Shown: positions 34,774 through 44,454, counted from the first letter of the stretch. The stretch: 64,000 bases of DNA from Desulfosporosinus acididurans (GCF_001029285.1 NZ_LDZY01000016.1:450-64449), one strand, 5' to 3'. Program-made: numbers and translations. Notes: a model not told the origin generated them from the letters alone.

Positions 34774-35068
34774 ACCTATGTGGTATATTATTCCAAAGGA
34801 ACTTCTCCTGAAAGTTGTTTGCCAAAGATAGCATAAGAAAAAGCAACTCAAGCTAAAAAGCCTGAGCTGCTTCGAATTGAATAAGAGTGAATAAAGAATA
34901 CTAATACCTTTATGTTTTAAGAAAATCATAAATCTTAACCTGACGAATGTTGACTTCATTTTCAAGTTAGCAAACACCAAAAGAAGTATCAATAAATGTA
35001 AATAATAATTGCAAAATTAAAGTGACATTTTACCTTTTTAAAATGCAATATTAATCCCTATTGTTCTT

Positions 35069-36232
35069 TTAGCGAGCATGATAAATTTTTGTAAATTCAG
35101 CAACTGCCTTGTCAATATTTGCTTCATGTCCCATTTCGTTAAGAGTTTCCCCTACGATTTGTAATGCTTTCACAAACATGTCTTCTGTGGCATTGCCCAT
35201 ATGACCGATGCGAAAGGCTTTCCCTGCTAATGAAGCCAATGCCCCCGCAATGACCATACCTCTCTCAGCCAGTCGTTTACGAAATTCTACATCGTTAACG
35301 CCTTCGGGATAAAGGACACAGCTCAACGTCGGTGCAGCAATAGCCTCAGGAGCCAAAGGCTTCATTCCATAAACCATTAAACCAGCTCTTACAGCTTTCC
35401 CTAAGGCAGCATGACGACGGTAGCGTTCGTTTAATCCTTCAGCCATAACAAGTTCCATTCCCTTGTTAAAGGCATAAATCATGTTGACAGGCGGGGTAGC
35501 ATAATATTTGCCTGGGTCTTTCATAATAGGAAGCCAATTTTTGATGTCTGTATAGTATCCATGAACATCAGCTATCGCTTCACGTGCTGCCAGAGCTCTT
35601 GGTCCAAAGGCCACGATGGCAAGACCGGGCGGAACGCCAATTGCTTTTTGCGATCCGGTTAAGACAACGTCAATAGTATAAGAGGGATCACCGTAGGTTT
35701 TTTGCATATCTTCTTCAATTGCAGCAGCAGCACAGACTCCATCAAGGATAAAAAGTGCGCCGGCCTTCTTAACAGCTGGAACTAATTCATCCAGGTTGGC
35801 CATGATACCAGTCGAGGTATCAACGTGAGTCACTGTTACAGCTTTAAAGTCTCCTGAGGCTAATTTCTCTTCAACAACCTCTTTACGGACATGCTGCCCC
35901 CATTCAGCTTGAATCGTTTCGACTTGGATGCCAAACGCCTTAGCTAAAGGAATGAAGCGGTCGCCAAAATAGCCGTGACTAATTACGAGCAATTTTTCGC
36001 CGGGAGCAACGGTATTAATAATGGCCATCTCCATGGCAAGCGTTCCTGAACCAGCAACAACAAAGACTTCGCCATCCGTGTTAAAAAGCTTTTTCGTTTG
36101 GTCTAAGCTATTTTTGAATACTTTGACAAAGCGCGGATCCGTATGAGCGTAGGTTTCACTGGACAATGCATCATAAATTTCATCCACAACGGGTGTTGGC
36201 CCAGGAATGAGCAACATTTCCTTATTTCGCAT
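35069..36232 (-). CDS. Class V PLP aminotransferase (serine/alanine-glyoxylate type)
   Basis: The 387-residue PLP enzyme has LLIPGPTPVVDEIYDALSSE at the start, VVAGSGTLAMEMAI (PLP phosphate), FILDGVCAAAA, and TGSQKAIGVPPGLAIV with the Schiff-base Lys at about residue 199. RIGHMGNA is near the C-terminus. It transfers amino groups between serine or alanine and glyoxylate or pyruvate. It is transcribed separately from the upstream Flx-Hdr operon, which ends with the terminator at 36407-36436. Confidence 0.9.
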   Translation of the reverse strand: MRNKEMLLIPGPTPVVDEIYDALSSETYAHTDPRFVKVFKNSLDQTKKLFNTDGEVFVVAGSGTLAMEMAIINTVAPGEKLLVISHGYFGDRFIPLAKAFGIQVETIQAEWGQHVRKEVVEEKLASGDFKAVTVTHVDTSTGIMANLDELVPAVKKAGALFILDGVCAAAAIEEDMQKTYGDPSYTIDVVLTGSQKAIGVPPGLAIVAFGPRALAAREAIADVHGYYTDIKNWLPIMKDPGKYYATPPVNMIYAFNKGMELVMAEGLNERYRRHAALGKAVRAGLMVYGMKPLAPEAIAAPTLSCVLYPEGVNDVEFRKRLAERGMVIAGALASLAGKAFRIGHMGNATEDMFVKALQIVGETLNEMGHEANIDKAVAEFTKIYHAR

Positions 36233-36406
36233 AATATAACCCCTTCTTTCTCTTTATTCAATCATTTTTAGTATTTCCTAATACCTTTACTATAAATACT
36301 AATTGCTATAATTTCTCCTTAAATCGTATATTTCCTGCAAACCGTTTCATTTTTTGTTCAAAGACAGACAATTATGTAAATATTGTATTATGCAATAGAA
36401 TTAAAG

Positions 36407-36436
36407 TCCCGTCGGACTTGGTGTTGTCCGACGGGA
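36407..36436 (-). terminator. Rho-independent terminator of the hdrA-flx-hdrCB operon
   Basis: TCCCGTCGGAC and GTCCGACGGGA form a perfect 11-bp GC-rich stem with an 8-base loop and flanking A/T runs on both sides. It lies 44 bases after the hdrCB stop. Confidence 0.88.
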
Positions 36437-36479
36437 TCTTTTAAGCATACTTTAAATAAGCAGATGAGTTAATATCCCA

Positions 36480-37718
36480 TTAGTTTGAGGTTTCTTCAGG
36501 TGCGTCTTCCGGAATATCTTCAATTAAAGCGTTTTCGACCAAAGCACTAAGGTGTTCCATTTTCATTCCAAGTTTATAAAATTTATTCATATCATTAAAT
36601 TGGTCAATACAGTTGTGACAAGGGATACACCCGATCTTTGCCCCGGTAGCCACTAATTGATCAACTTTCGGCTTGGCCTTAATCATCCGCATTTGCTTCG
36701 TTGCTGCTACAGCTAAGGCTCCTCCGCCGGCTCCGCAACAGATGTTGTATTTGCCTTCGGGATTCATTTCGCGATAATCCATAACAGTATTCTTAATAAC
36801 ATAACGTTGAGGTTCATAGACGCCTTCTTTACGAACCGTATTACAAGGATCATGCATGGTTACGGGAACCGTGTTTTTCGTTTTATCGAGTTTTAGTTTG
36901 CCTTCTTTAATCCAATCGGCATATATTTCAACAATATGCCGTACTGGAATTGGTTTCCCATCCCAGTAGTTGCGCGCAAACTGTCTTGTTGACCGGAAAG
37001 CATGGCCGCATTCCGTTACGATAATTTCTTTAGGGTTTAACCTTTGTGCTTCTTCAAAAAGCGGGCGTGATATTTCACAGAATTCATCATCTTTACCGGT
37101 AAACAAACAAATGTTGGTAGCATCCCAGCGTTTGGTGCTAATGGTATAGTTCGCCTTAGCTGCATGGAAAACATGCAAAATGGTTTGTAAATCGGCAGGA
37201 TAGTGTTTAATTTCACGGGCATTAAAGCAAAACATAAAGTCTGCATTGGGTTTATCAAGAGGAATTTTGTAACTCGGATCCTTAAGCTGTGCTTGAAGCA
37301 ATTCTTCAATCCACTCTAAGGTCTCAATGTAATCGATTTGTTCGACACCCATTTGATTTCCTGTACGAATATGGTCGTCAGCGATAACTTGTAAATGCCC
37401 AGGCGGAACCGGTGTCTTGCCGCGAAACGCTCTCGTAATCGCTGCGATGTTGACTCCCATGGGACATTCAACGGTGCACCGTTCACACATAGTGCAATTC
37501 CAAACAAATGGATCATTCTCTGCTTCTTCACGCATGCCGAGTGCTACTTTGCGGATAAATTTGCGTGGATCTTGATCTTCATGCAAATCACTGTAAATAC
37601 AGCCTGCTGTACACATACCACAGGTAAGGCAGTTTGAGAAATCGTATTTTTTCAAGATCCCGGCGATCTCATGACGTAAGGTAGGATCTAAGCTTTTAAC
37701 TCTAATAGGTTCTCCCAC
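36480..37718 (-). CDS. HdrC-HdrB-type fused iron-sulfur subunit (CCG domain)
   Basis: The 412-residue protein has two N-terminal 4Fe-4S motifs (CLTCGMCTAGC, about 34-44; CTMCERCTVECP, about 75-86) as in HdrC. A C-terminal half with one CCG cysteine-rich motif (MHDPCNTVRKEG, ICCGAGGG, GCIPCHNC) follows, as in HdrB/HdrD. The first CCG repeat is degenerate. The CCG motif binds the non-cubane cluster that reduces disulfides. It is therefore the likely disulfide-reducing end of the complex. GTG start with SD GGAGGTG. It is the last gene of the operon. Confidence 0.87.
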   Translation of the reverse strand: MGEPIRVKSLDPTLRHEIAGILKKYDFSNCLTCGMCTAGCIYSDLHEDQDPRKFIRKVALGMREEAENDPFVWNCTMCERCTVECPMGVNIAAITRAFRGKTPVPPGHLQVIADDHIRTGNQMGVEQIDYIETLEWIEELLQAQLKDPSYKIPLDKPNADFMFCFNAREIKHYPADLQTILHVFHAAKANYTISTKRWDATNICLFTGKDDEFCEISRPLFEEAQRLNPKEIIVTECGHAFRSTRQFARNYWDGKPIPVRHIVEIYADWIKEGKLKLDKTKNTVPVTMHDPCNTVRKEGVYEPQRYVIKNTVMDYREMNPEGKYNICCGAGGGALAVAATKQMRMIKAKPKVDQLVATGAKIGCIPCHNCIDQFNDMNKFYKLGMKMEHLSALVENALIEDIPEDAPEETSN

Positions 37719-37742
37719 GATTAATTCACCTCCGGCCTATTA

Positions 37743-38585
37743 TTAATATTCACTAGGAAGATCTTTTAATTGAGCCATTGAAAAGACAGGTCCGTCTTTA
37801 CAGACATATTCAGTGCCAATATTGCAGCGGCCGCAAATTCCCAGTCCGCATTTCATGCGCATTTCTAATGATGTGTAGATGCGTTCAGGCGGAAAATTCA
37901 GCTTTTCCAGGACAGGCAAGGTGAATTTAATCATTGCCGGTGGTCCGCATACTACTGCATAGGTATTAACTGACGAGGGAGCTACTTGCTCGGTGATAGA
38001 TGGGATAAAGCCAACATGCTTTGTCCAGCCTTCAGCCGGACGGTCGATGGTGGTGACAAGATTGATGTTGGGATTATTTTCCCAGGCAGCTAATTCTTCC
38101 TTATAGAGCAATAAGCCGGGGTTTCTTGCTCCGTAGATAACCGTTATATCCCCGTAGTCGCCGCGATGGGCTGGATCCAACATATATACAGCTAAGGCGC
38201 GAAGGGTTGTAAAGGCAAAGCCGCCGCCGATAATCACAAGATTCTTTCCTTTAAACTCTTCGACAGGATAATAGTTTCCCATCGGTCCCCGGACGCCTAC
38301 CATGGTCCCTTCTTCCATCAAGTGAAGAGCATTAGACACACAACCAACTTTAGCAACAGAAAATTTCAAAATGCCAGGTTCGGTGGGAGAAGTCGCAATT
38401 CCAAAGGGTGCTTCCCCATAGCCAAAGGCGCTGAGTTCTGCGAACTGGCCGGGCATATATTTGAAGTTTTCCTCATCTTGTTTATTAAGAAATTCCAGGG
38501 TAAAGGTATTAATATTTCTATCTTCGGTCTCAACTAAATTCTTAGTGAGCTTCATAGTTATTGGAAGATAAGGATTCTGTTCCAT
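37743..38585 (-). CDS. FlxA-like NAD(P)H:acceptor subunit (FAD/NAD-binding, 2Fe-2S)
   Basis: The 280-residue protein of the ferredoxin-NADP reductase type has an FAD domain (MPGQFAELSAFGYGEAPFGI, about 48-66). An NAD-binding domain (NLVIIGGGFAFTTLRALAVY; VCGPPAMI) and a C-terminal Cys motif CGLGICGRC...C for a 2Fe-2S cluster follow. It resembles sulfhydrogenase gamma and anaerobic sulfite reductase B subunits. In the Flx-Hdr complex of sulfate reducers it oxidises NADH. It starts one base inside the flxB stop. Confidence 0.88.
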   Translation of the reverse strand: MEQNPYLPITMKLTKNLVETEDRNINTFTLEFLNKQDEENFKYMPGQFAELSAFGYGEAPFGIATSPTEPGILKFSVAKVGCVSNALHLMEEGTMVGVRGPMGNYYPVEEFKGKNLVIIGGGFAFTTLRALAVYMLDPAHRGDYGDITVIYGARNPGLLLYKEELAAWENNPNINLVTTIDRPAEGWTKHVGFIPSITEQVAPSSVNTYAVVCGPPAMIKFTLPVLEKLNFPPERIYTSLEMRMKCGLGICGRCNIGTEYVCKDGPVFSMAQLKDLPSEY

Positions 38586-39598
38586 TATTCCACCACCAAT
38601 TCTGCTTTGTTTACGCCATCAATGATCTGACGCATATCCATATTTACAGGGCAGCTGCGAATGCAACGGCCGCAGCCGACGCAGGCGATGTCCCCGTTGT
38701 TATGCACAAAATAGTTAAATTTGTGCATCATCCGTTGGCGCCAGCGAGCTTTTTGAGTACTTCGAGGATTATGACCAGATCCGTGCAGAGTAAAGAGCGG
38801 CGCCATGCAAGCATCCCAAGTTCTTACGCGGCTCCCGGAATTTTGGCACACTTCTTCAGAAATATCAAAGCAGTGGCAAGTCGGGCAGGAGAAGGAACAG
38901 GTATTGCAGCCTAAGCACTTTTCTTGCAGGTTTTCCCAATAAGGGTTGTCAAACATTTTGTCCAGTTTTTCCGTAATTGTGGAAACATCGACTTGACTCG
39001 TGGTTTGAGCGCTTTTGACAGCGTCCACTAATGCTTGTTCCTGAGCCGTTAGTTCGGAAAGGCCTAAATCACCCAATAAAGCTTTCCCTTTTTCCGTAAT
39101 GATTTCGAGGTCATACGAATCTCCTAAATCAATGAGGAAAATGTCTGCACCCTCGCTGCTGGCAGGCGAAAGACCCATCGAAGAACAGAAACAGGTTGGT
39201 GCAATAGTTTTACAGGCCATACCAATTACGACGGTGTTATTGCGACGCTCATAGTAGTAAGGATCTTGATATTGATCGTTCTTGAAAACCTTGTCCAGAA
39301 GAAGCAGTCCTTTTGCATCACAGGGTCTTACGCCAAAAAGGATCGTTTTCTCGACCTTCAGTTCGTTTTTAACAGTAACATCCTTACCGTTTTTGACATA
39401 GGATATAAGTTTTTCATGCTGCGGAAAGAATAACGATTTAGGAGGAAGTTTGGAATTGAGATAGTCTTGTTTAACATCTGAAAAGCTCTTGACCGCTTTG
39501 TAGTTCACTCCGCCTGCTTCACTGACCGGAGCAATGAGTCTGTAATCTGAGGACAAAGCATCTACGGATTGACCAAATTTTTCTTTACTTATCTTCAT
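38585..39598 (-). CDS. FlxB-like 4Fe-4S dicluster subunit (hydrogenase beta / sulfite reductase A type)
   Basis: The 337-residue protein has an N-terminal domain with FGVRPCDAKGLLLLDKVF and GMACKTIAPTCFCSSMG. A ferredoxin domain with CLGCNTCSFSCPTC (about 237-250) and CVGCGRCIRSCP (about 306-317) follows. This is the anaerobic sulfite reductase subunit A / hydrogenase beta architecture seen in FlxB, passing electrons between FlxA and FlxC. Neighbouring genes overlap or nearly touch, indicating one operon. Confidence 0.85.
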   Translation of the reverse strand: MKISKEKFGQSVDALSSDYRLIAPVSEAGGVNYKAVKSFSDVKQDYLNSKLPPKSLFFPQHEKLISYVKNGKDVTVKNELKVEKTILFGVRPCDAKGLLLLDKVFKNDQYQDPYYYERRNNTVVIGMACKTIAPTCFCSSMGLSPASSEGADIFLIDLGDSYDLEIITEKGKALLGDLGLSELTAQEQALVDAVKSAQTTSQVDVSTITEKLDKMFDNPYWENLQEKCLGCNTCSFSCPTCHCFDISEEVCQNSGSRVRTWDACMAPLFTLHGSGHNPRSTQKARWRQRMMHKFNYFVHNNGDIACVGCGRCIRSCPVNMDMRQIIDGVNKAELVVE

Positions 39599-39607
39599 GT
39601 CTTCACC

Positions 39608-40558
39608 TCACTCCTTTACCAAAAACGCTTCAGGGTCATCCCCGCTGTATACATTAAGAGCTGGTTTAACATCTTCGCTGATCCCGGATTCATGTTGGTA
39701 CATTTCCAGCACATCGCGGCTCATCTTACGATTTAGAGCTCGAATGTCGACTCCCTGGGGACAAGCTCTGCTGCATGTGCCGCAATCAACACAGCGGCCG
39801 GCAAGATGGAGTACACGTCCTGCTTGGAAAAACAGATTCTCGGCACGGTTGACTCCGCCTGTTAACCAACGAGGAGTATTGCAATCGACGAAACATTCCT
39901 GGCAATAACAGAGTGGGCAGGCATTACGGCAGGAATAGCAGCGAATGCATTTATCCATTTGCTCACCAAAGTAAGCTTCACGTTCACTATCAGATTTCGC
40001 TTCCATCTCCAGAACATCGGCAAACAAGACCGCTTGCTCAGGAACTTCTACAGTTCCCCCGAGGTGAATGTCTTCAATGACCGGATTAGGATAACGGCAA
40101 GTTTGGCATGTCGCATCCTTTACTTCAGCAAAGGTGAACTCGCCGCTTCCCGACATACCTTTTACTGAAATTTTTCCGTCGGCAATAGTAGCTTCAATAA
40201 TTTCCCCAAGTTCATTTTCAATCTTTCTCTTATCAACAACCCCTTGACAGGAAACTCCAATAATATATAAATCATCTTTAACTAATTGGTTTTCCTGCAG
40301 GAGTACAACTAAAGCTCTGCTGTCACAGCCCTTAGTGATAATAGCTTTCTTTCCCGAAATTTTATAAGAAAAAGCTGCTAAATTGTTTTCACAGGTTTCA
40401 TCCCAAATGAGTTTGTCGACATCCTGCACTGTCCGTACAAAGCAAGGTGTTGCTTTCAGCGGCAAAGAACCTTTTTCATATCCTATGACTACGTCAACTT
40501 TTCCGTCGGCCAGTAATTGGCGGGCCGTTTCTCGGATCTCTTCAGTGACACTACTCAT
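39608..40558 (-). CDS. FlxC-like 4Fe-4S subunit
   Basis: The 316-residue protein has an N-terminal domain (VVIGYEKGSLPLKATPCFVR; ITKGCDSRALVVLLQENQL) like FrhB/FdhB beta subunits. A CQTCR motif follows, then two ferredoxin motifs (CIRCYSCRNACPLCYC, CVDCGTCSRACPQG). It corresponds to FlxC of the Flx-Hdr complex. ATG 40558 overlaps the flxD stop (ATGAGTAG) and has GGGGGTGG as SD; GTG 40567 is less likely. Confidence 0.83.
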   Translation of the reverse strand: MSSVTEEIRETARQLLADGKVDVVIGYEKGSLPLKATPCFVRTVQDVDKLIWDETCENNLAAFSYKISGKKAIITKGCDSRALVVLLQENQLVKDDLYIIGVSCQGVVDKRKIENELGEIIEATIADGKISVKGMSGSGEFTFAEVKDATCQTCRYPNPVIEDIHLGGTVEVPEQAVLFADVLEMEAKSDSEREAYFGEQMDKCIRCYSCRNACPLCYCQECFVDCNTPRWLTGGVNRAENLFFQAGRVLHLAGRCVDCGTCSRACPQGVDIRALNRKMSRDVLEMYQHESGISEDVKPALNVYSGDDPEAFLVKE

Positions 40559-41033
40559 CCGTTCCACCCCCGTCCTTTACTTTAAATACACCGTTATTGG
40601 GTCCCAGTGCTGCAACACGCTCCGTTACTCCTTTTACTACTTCAGAGAAGCGAACCCCCTCTGCTGCTGATACCCAGGAGAAACTGACTCGGTCTTCTTC
40701 TAAGCCAACATGTTTTAGAAGAGATTTAATTAAAGCGAATTTTCGGCGGGCAACATAATTACCGCTGATATAGTGGCAATCACCAGGGTGACATCCAGAA
40801 ACGAGGACTCCATCGGCTCCGTTAGCCATAGCTTTTAAGAGATATAAGGGGTTGATTCTCCCAGAACATGGGACGCGGATAGTTCTGATTGTCGCAGGAT
40901 ATTGAAAGCGGCTGACACCGGCAAGATCGGCGCCGGCGTAGCTGCACCAGTTGCATAAAAAGGCGGCAATCTTAGGCTGGTATGTTTTATTATCCGTATC
41001 AGATACGTTTACTTGACGTTCTTCCATAAACAT
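40551..41033 (-). CDS. FlxD/MvhD-like hydrogenase delta subunit
   Basis: The 160-residue protein has the MvhD signature IAAFLCNWCSYAGADLAGVS (about residues 19-38), then TIRIPCSGRI-like IRVPCSGRINPLYLLKAM and VSGCHPGDCHY. These Cys residues bind a 2Fe-2S cluster. MvhD links HdrA to its electron donor; here the donor is FlxABC and not MvhAG. It lies 35 bases after hdrA. Confidence 0.9.
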   Translation of the reverse strand: MFMEERQVNVSDTDNKTYQPKIAAFLCNWCSYAGADLAGVSRFQYPATIRTIRVPCSGRINPLYLLKAMANGADGVLVSGCHPGDCHYISGNYVARRKFALIKSLLKHVGLEEDRVSFSWVSAAEGVRFSEVVKGVTERVAALGPNNGVFKVKDGGGTDE

Positions 41034-41068
41034 CTACCTTTCCTTAGCCTTATTAACGCAGCTCAATT

Positions 41069-44000
41069 TTAGAAGAAGTTTAACATTTCTACGATTTGCT
41101 CATTGGTACATCCTCTAAGATTGATGGCACCGCAGCGACAGCTGGAGGCACATGCTCCACAGCCTTTACACAGTGCATCGTTTACTACGGCAACACGGTT
41201 TTCTAAATCAACAGATACGGCCTTAGCTGAACATACGGCTTCACAAGTTCCACAAGCAGTGCACTTGCGTTTATTAACGTAGGCTGTCAAACCTGCGGAC
41301 TCAACTTGTTCTTTCGATAAGGCTACACCGGCACGTCCGGCAGCTGCTTTAGCCTGGGAGATGACTTCTTCCATATTTTTGGGGCTATGAGCAATACCGG
41401 CCATAAAGACACCGTCAGTACTAAAGTCAACAGGTCTTAATTTCATATGTGCTTCTAAGAAGAAGCCTTCGTTATTAAGAGGTACTTTGAACCACTTGGA
41501 GAGTTTTTTGCCATCTTCGGGCGCTTTAATAGCAGCCGCCAGGCAAATGACATCCGCTTCGATTTCGATGGGGCGATCGAGAACATGATCCTTAACCGTT
41601 ACGACGAGGGTTTCCCCTTCTTTGCTCACAACGGGTTTATCGTTTTCACTATAACGGACGAAGAGTATCCCGCTTCTGCGAGCGAGCTCATAGTCTTCTT
41701 CAAAATAGCTGTAAGTTCTCATATCCCGATATAGAACGAAGACATTAGCTGATGGATTTTTAGCCTTAACTTTTAAGGCCAATTTAACAGATTTGGTGCA
41801 ACAAGTACGGCTGCAATAAGGGTTTTCCTCGCAGCGAGAGCCAACGCATTGGATGAACACAAAATTTTGGGCTTTAGCTACGAGATCATCATGCCGAACG
41901 AGCGCTTCATCCATTTGAATTTGGGTCATAACACGAGAATCTTGACCGTAGAGATATTCCTTCGGCTGGTATTCTTGGCCGCCGATCGCTATGACGGCAA
42001 CGCCATGACGAAGTTGTTCACCGTCGTTCAGGGTAGTGGTAAAGTTTCCTAAGAAACCTCCAACATCTTTAATTTCTTTGCCAACATGCAGCGTGATTTT
42101 CGGGTGACTGCTGACACGTCCGACCAACTCCGCCAGGAATGCTTTGATATCTTCCCCGCGGAATCCGGTGGAGAAGCGTTTAGCAATACCGCCGAGTTCG
42201 GGAGCTTTCTCAACCAAATGAACAACAAACCCTTGATCAGCTAAGGATAAAGCACTGGTCATTCCGGCAACTCCGCCTCCGACGACTAAAGCATCGTGAT
42301 TCATTTCCATAAATACCGGTTGAACAGGCTGCTGCATTGAAGCACGGACGATAGCCAGACGGGTCAGGTCTTTCGCCTTTTCGGTAGCTTTTTCAGGTTC
42401 ATTCATGTGGACCCAGGAACATTGGTCACGGATATTGGCCATATCAAACAAATGGGCGTTTAAGCCGGCTTCTTTGAGCGTTTCTTGGAATAATGGTTCG
42501 TGAGTCCGTGGACTGCAGGAAGAAACGACAATTCTATTGAGTTTATATTCCTCAATTAATTCCTTCATAGAAGCTTGAGCATCTTGTGAACAAGCGTAGA
42601 TTTTCTCAGTTGCCATGACAACGGTTGGCAGAGTTTTAGCATACTCTACAACTTCCGGCACATTAACAACACTGCCAATGTTTACTCCGCAATGGCAGAT
42701 AAAAACTCCTGTCCGGATAACGTCTCCGGCGACTTCTTTCTCAGCAGGATATTCTTTTTCACTGACGAGAGTACCGCGCTCTTGCGACAATAAGGCGGAA
42801 GCAGCCCCTGCGGCAGCACTAGCCTGCATTACTGTTTCCGGAATATCACGCGGGCCGCTGAAAGCTCCTGCAGCAAAGATACCTTCTCGTGAAGTATTAA
42901 CACCTGTGAGAGGTTCCAGCTCAGCAAAGCCAAACTTATTGACTTTTAAATCTAAAGTTTCGGCCAAAGCTTTGGAACTTTCTCCCGGTTCCAGGCCAAC
43001 AGAAAGAACAACGAGATCGAATTGTTCAGTGGAAATTTGACCGTCTTCATTGGAATAGCGAATGACAGAATCACCCGAACCGTCCTCAGCTTCAGTGACT
43101 TCATAAATACGGGAACGGATAAAGCGTACACCTTGATTATTCTTAGCATTATTGTAGTATTTTTCAAAATCTTTGCCCGGTGTTCTCATGTCCATAAAGA
43201 AAATTGTGGTATCAACAGGAATATGACTATGTTCCTTGGCGATGACCGCTTCTTTGATGGCATACATACAGCAAACGCCGGAGCAATAATTTTTATTAAT
43301 CTTAGCATTTCTGGAACCCACACACTGAATCCAAGCAATCTTTTGCGGTTCTTTCTGATCAAAGGGACGGACCAAATGACCGTCAAAAGGTCCGGAGGCA
43401 CTTAAGAGACGCTCGAATTCCAAGCTGGTAAGGACACTTTTAATTTTGCCGTATCCATAATATTCTAAAGAAGCAGCATCAAAGACTTTAAAGCCGGGGT
43501 TCAGGATCATTGAACCAACTTCAATTTCAATTTCCTTGACTTCCATATCATGGTTAATAGCACCAGCCTGACAGGCTTTGAGACACTTTTTGCAAATATC
43601 TTTCCCTTTGGCTTTTCCCATAGTTTGATAGAGACATTTCTGAGGATCAATAGCATAGGCATTAGGAAAGGCTTGTGAATACTGTTTATAAATGGCCTTG
43701 CGTTTTCCAATGCCTTGATTGAATTCATCATCAACTTTTACTGGGCACACTTCTGCGCAGGATCCGCAGCCGGTACATTTGTCAATATCGACAAAACGTG
43801 GCTGCTGTTTAATAGTAACTTTAAAGTTTCCTGCTTCTCCCTCGGTTTTAATCACCTGGGAATTGGTGTAAATGCGAATGTTAAGATGACGTCCGCATTC
43901 AACTAACTTAGGAGACAAAATACACATAGAGCAATCATTTGTAGGGAATGTCTTATCTAACATTGGCATAGTTCCACCAATGGCCGACGATTCTTCTACC

Positions 44001-44101
44001 AAATGAACCAGATATCCCGACTCTGCCAAATCAAGTGCAGATTGAATACCGGCGATCCCAGCGCCTACAATCATCACAGCACCGACTTTATTTTGACTCA
44101 T
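41069..44101 (-). CDS. hdrA: HdrA-type bifurcating flavoprotein with two FAD modules
   Basis: The 1010-residue protein starts at ATG 44101 with SD AGAGGTG. Module 1 has VMIVGAGIAGIQSALDLAES (FAD), NDCSMCILSPKLVECGRH (HdrA Cys motif), and ferredoxin motifs CTGCGSCAEVCP and CKKCLKAC. Module 2 starts near residue 610 with ALVVGGGVAGMTSALSLADQ, GGIAKRF and CVGSRCEENPYCSRTCC. C-terminal ferredoxins CTACGTCEAVC and CKGCGACASSC close the protein. HdrA splits electron pairs between a disulfide and low-potential ferredoxin. The duplicated layout resembles fused HdrA2/QmoA-QmoB types. It is the first gene of the operon. Confidence 0.9.
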   Translation of the reverse strand: MSQNKVGAVMIVGAGIAGIQSALDLAESGYLVHLVEESSAIGGTMPMLDKTFPTNDCSMCILSPKLVECGRHLNIRIYTNSQVIKTEGEAGNFKVTIKQQPRFVDIDKCTGCGSCAEVCPVKVDDEFNQGIGKRKAIYKQYSQAFPNAYAIDPQKCLYQTMGKAKGKDICKKCLKACQAGAINHDMEVKEIEIEVGSMILNPGFKVFDAASLEYYGYGKIKSVLTSLEFERLLSASGPFDGHLVRPFDQKEPQKIAWIQCVGSRNAKINKNYCSGVCCMYAIKEAVIAKEHSHIPVDTTIFFMDMRTPGKDFEKYYNNAKNNQGVRFIRSRIYEVTEAEDGSGDSVIRYSNEDGQISTEQFDLVVLSVGLEPGESSKALAETLDLKVNKFGFAELEPLTGVNTSREGIFAAGAFSGPRDIPETVMQASAAAGAASALLSQERGTLVSEKEYPAEKEVAGDVIRTGVFICHCGVNIGSVVNVPEVVEYAKTLPTVVMATEKIYACSQDAQASMKELIEEYKLNRIVVSSCSPRTHEPLFQETLKEAGLNAHLFDMANIRDQCSWVHMNEPEKATEKAKDLTRLAIVRASMQQPVQPVFMEMNHDALVVGGGVAGMTSALSLADQGFVVHLVEKAPELGGIAKRFSTGFRGEDIKAFLAELVGRVSSHPKITLHVGKEIKDVGGFLGNFTTTLNDGEQLRHGVAVIAIGGQEYQPKEYLYGQDSRVMTQIQMDEALVRHDDLVAKAQNFVFIQCVGSRCEENPYCSRTCCTKSVKLALKVKAKNPSANVFVLYRDMRTYSYFEEDYELARRSGILFVRYSENDKPVVSKEGETLVVTVKDHVLDRPIEIEADVICLAAAIKAPEDGKKLSKWFKVPLNNEGFFLEAHMKLRPVDFSTDGVFMAGIAHSPKNMEEVISQAKAAAGRAGVALSKEQVESAGLTAYVNKRKCTACGTCEAVCSAKAVSVDLENRVAVVNDALCKGCGACASSCRCGAINLRGCTNEQIVEMLNFF

Positions 44102-44287
44102 TATAACACCTCTTTCATGTTTACTCTTTGCAATAGTTACAACAATCACAAGGGACATTATTACTTAAATTCGCCAAATAATTTAAAATTCCTTTCTTGA
44201 AATGCCAAAATATTATAGAAGAATTTAATTATTCAATAAGAATATATGGCTAGTATCATAAAAATAGTTTATCCAATCGTAAGACTA

Positions 44288-44454
44288 CCACTTCTATAAG
44301 TGGGAGTGGGTCCCCCCGTACTCTGCTTCGGTGGGGGTAGAGTCCATCCTTCAGCGCGATAGCATTTGTTATGGGTTAGGCGCTTTCGGCGAAAGCGTCC
44401 ACAGGACACTTTCGTCACCGAAGTCTCGATGTTCAGCTTAGCTGAACGAGTTCA
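44288..44454 (+). ncRNA. Orphan TnpB-type omega-RNA / IS605 right-end-like element, copy 2
   Basis: It starts with the hairpin CCACTTCTATAAGTGG, then GGTCCC, GGTGGGGGTAGAGTCC, TTAGGCGCTTTCGGCG, GTCCACAGGAC, GAAGTCTCGATGTTCAGC and ends GAACGAGTTCAC. Block order is identical to the copy at 23175-23340. Stem arms co-vary (AATAATGTCCACTGGACATT there, AAGCGTCCACAGGACACTTT here), which points to conserved RNA structure. The right end overlaps the last codons of addA in antisense. No transposase gene is adjacent. It fills most of the 274-base gap between addA and hdrA. Confidence 0.65.

Noticed and set aside
34774-34992. N-terminal extension of the methyltransferase frame
   Set aside because: It is hydrophobic sequence without family similarity; the conserved part begins at 34773.
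42615-43405. Long + strand ORFs opposite hdrA
   Set aside because: They are antisense shadows of a well-conserved gene, with no SD or family features.
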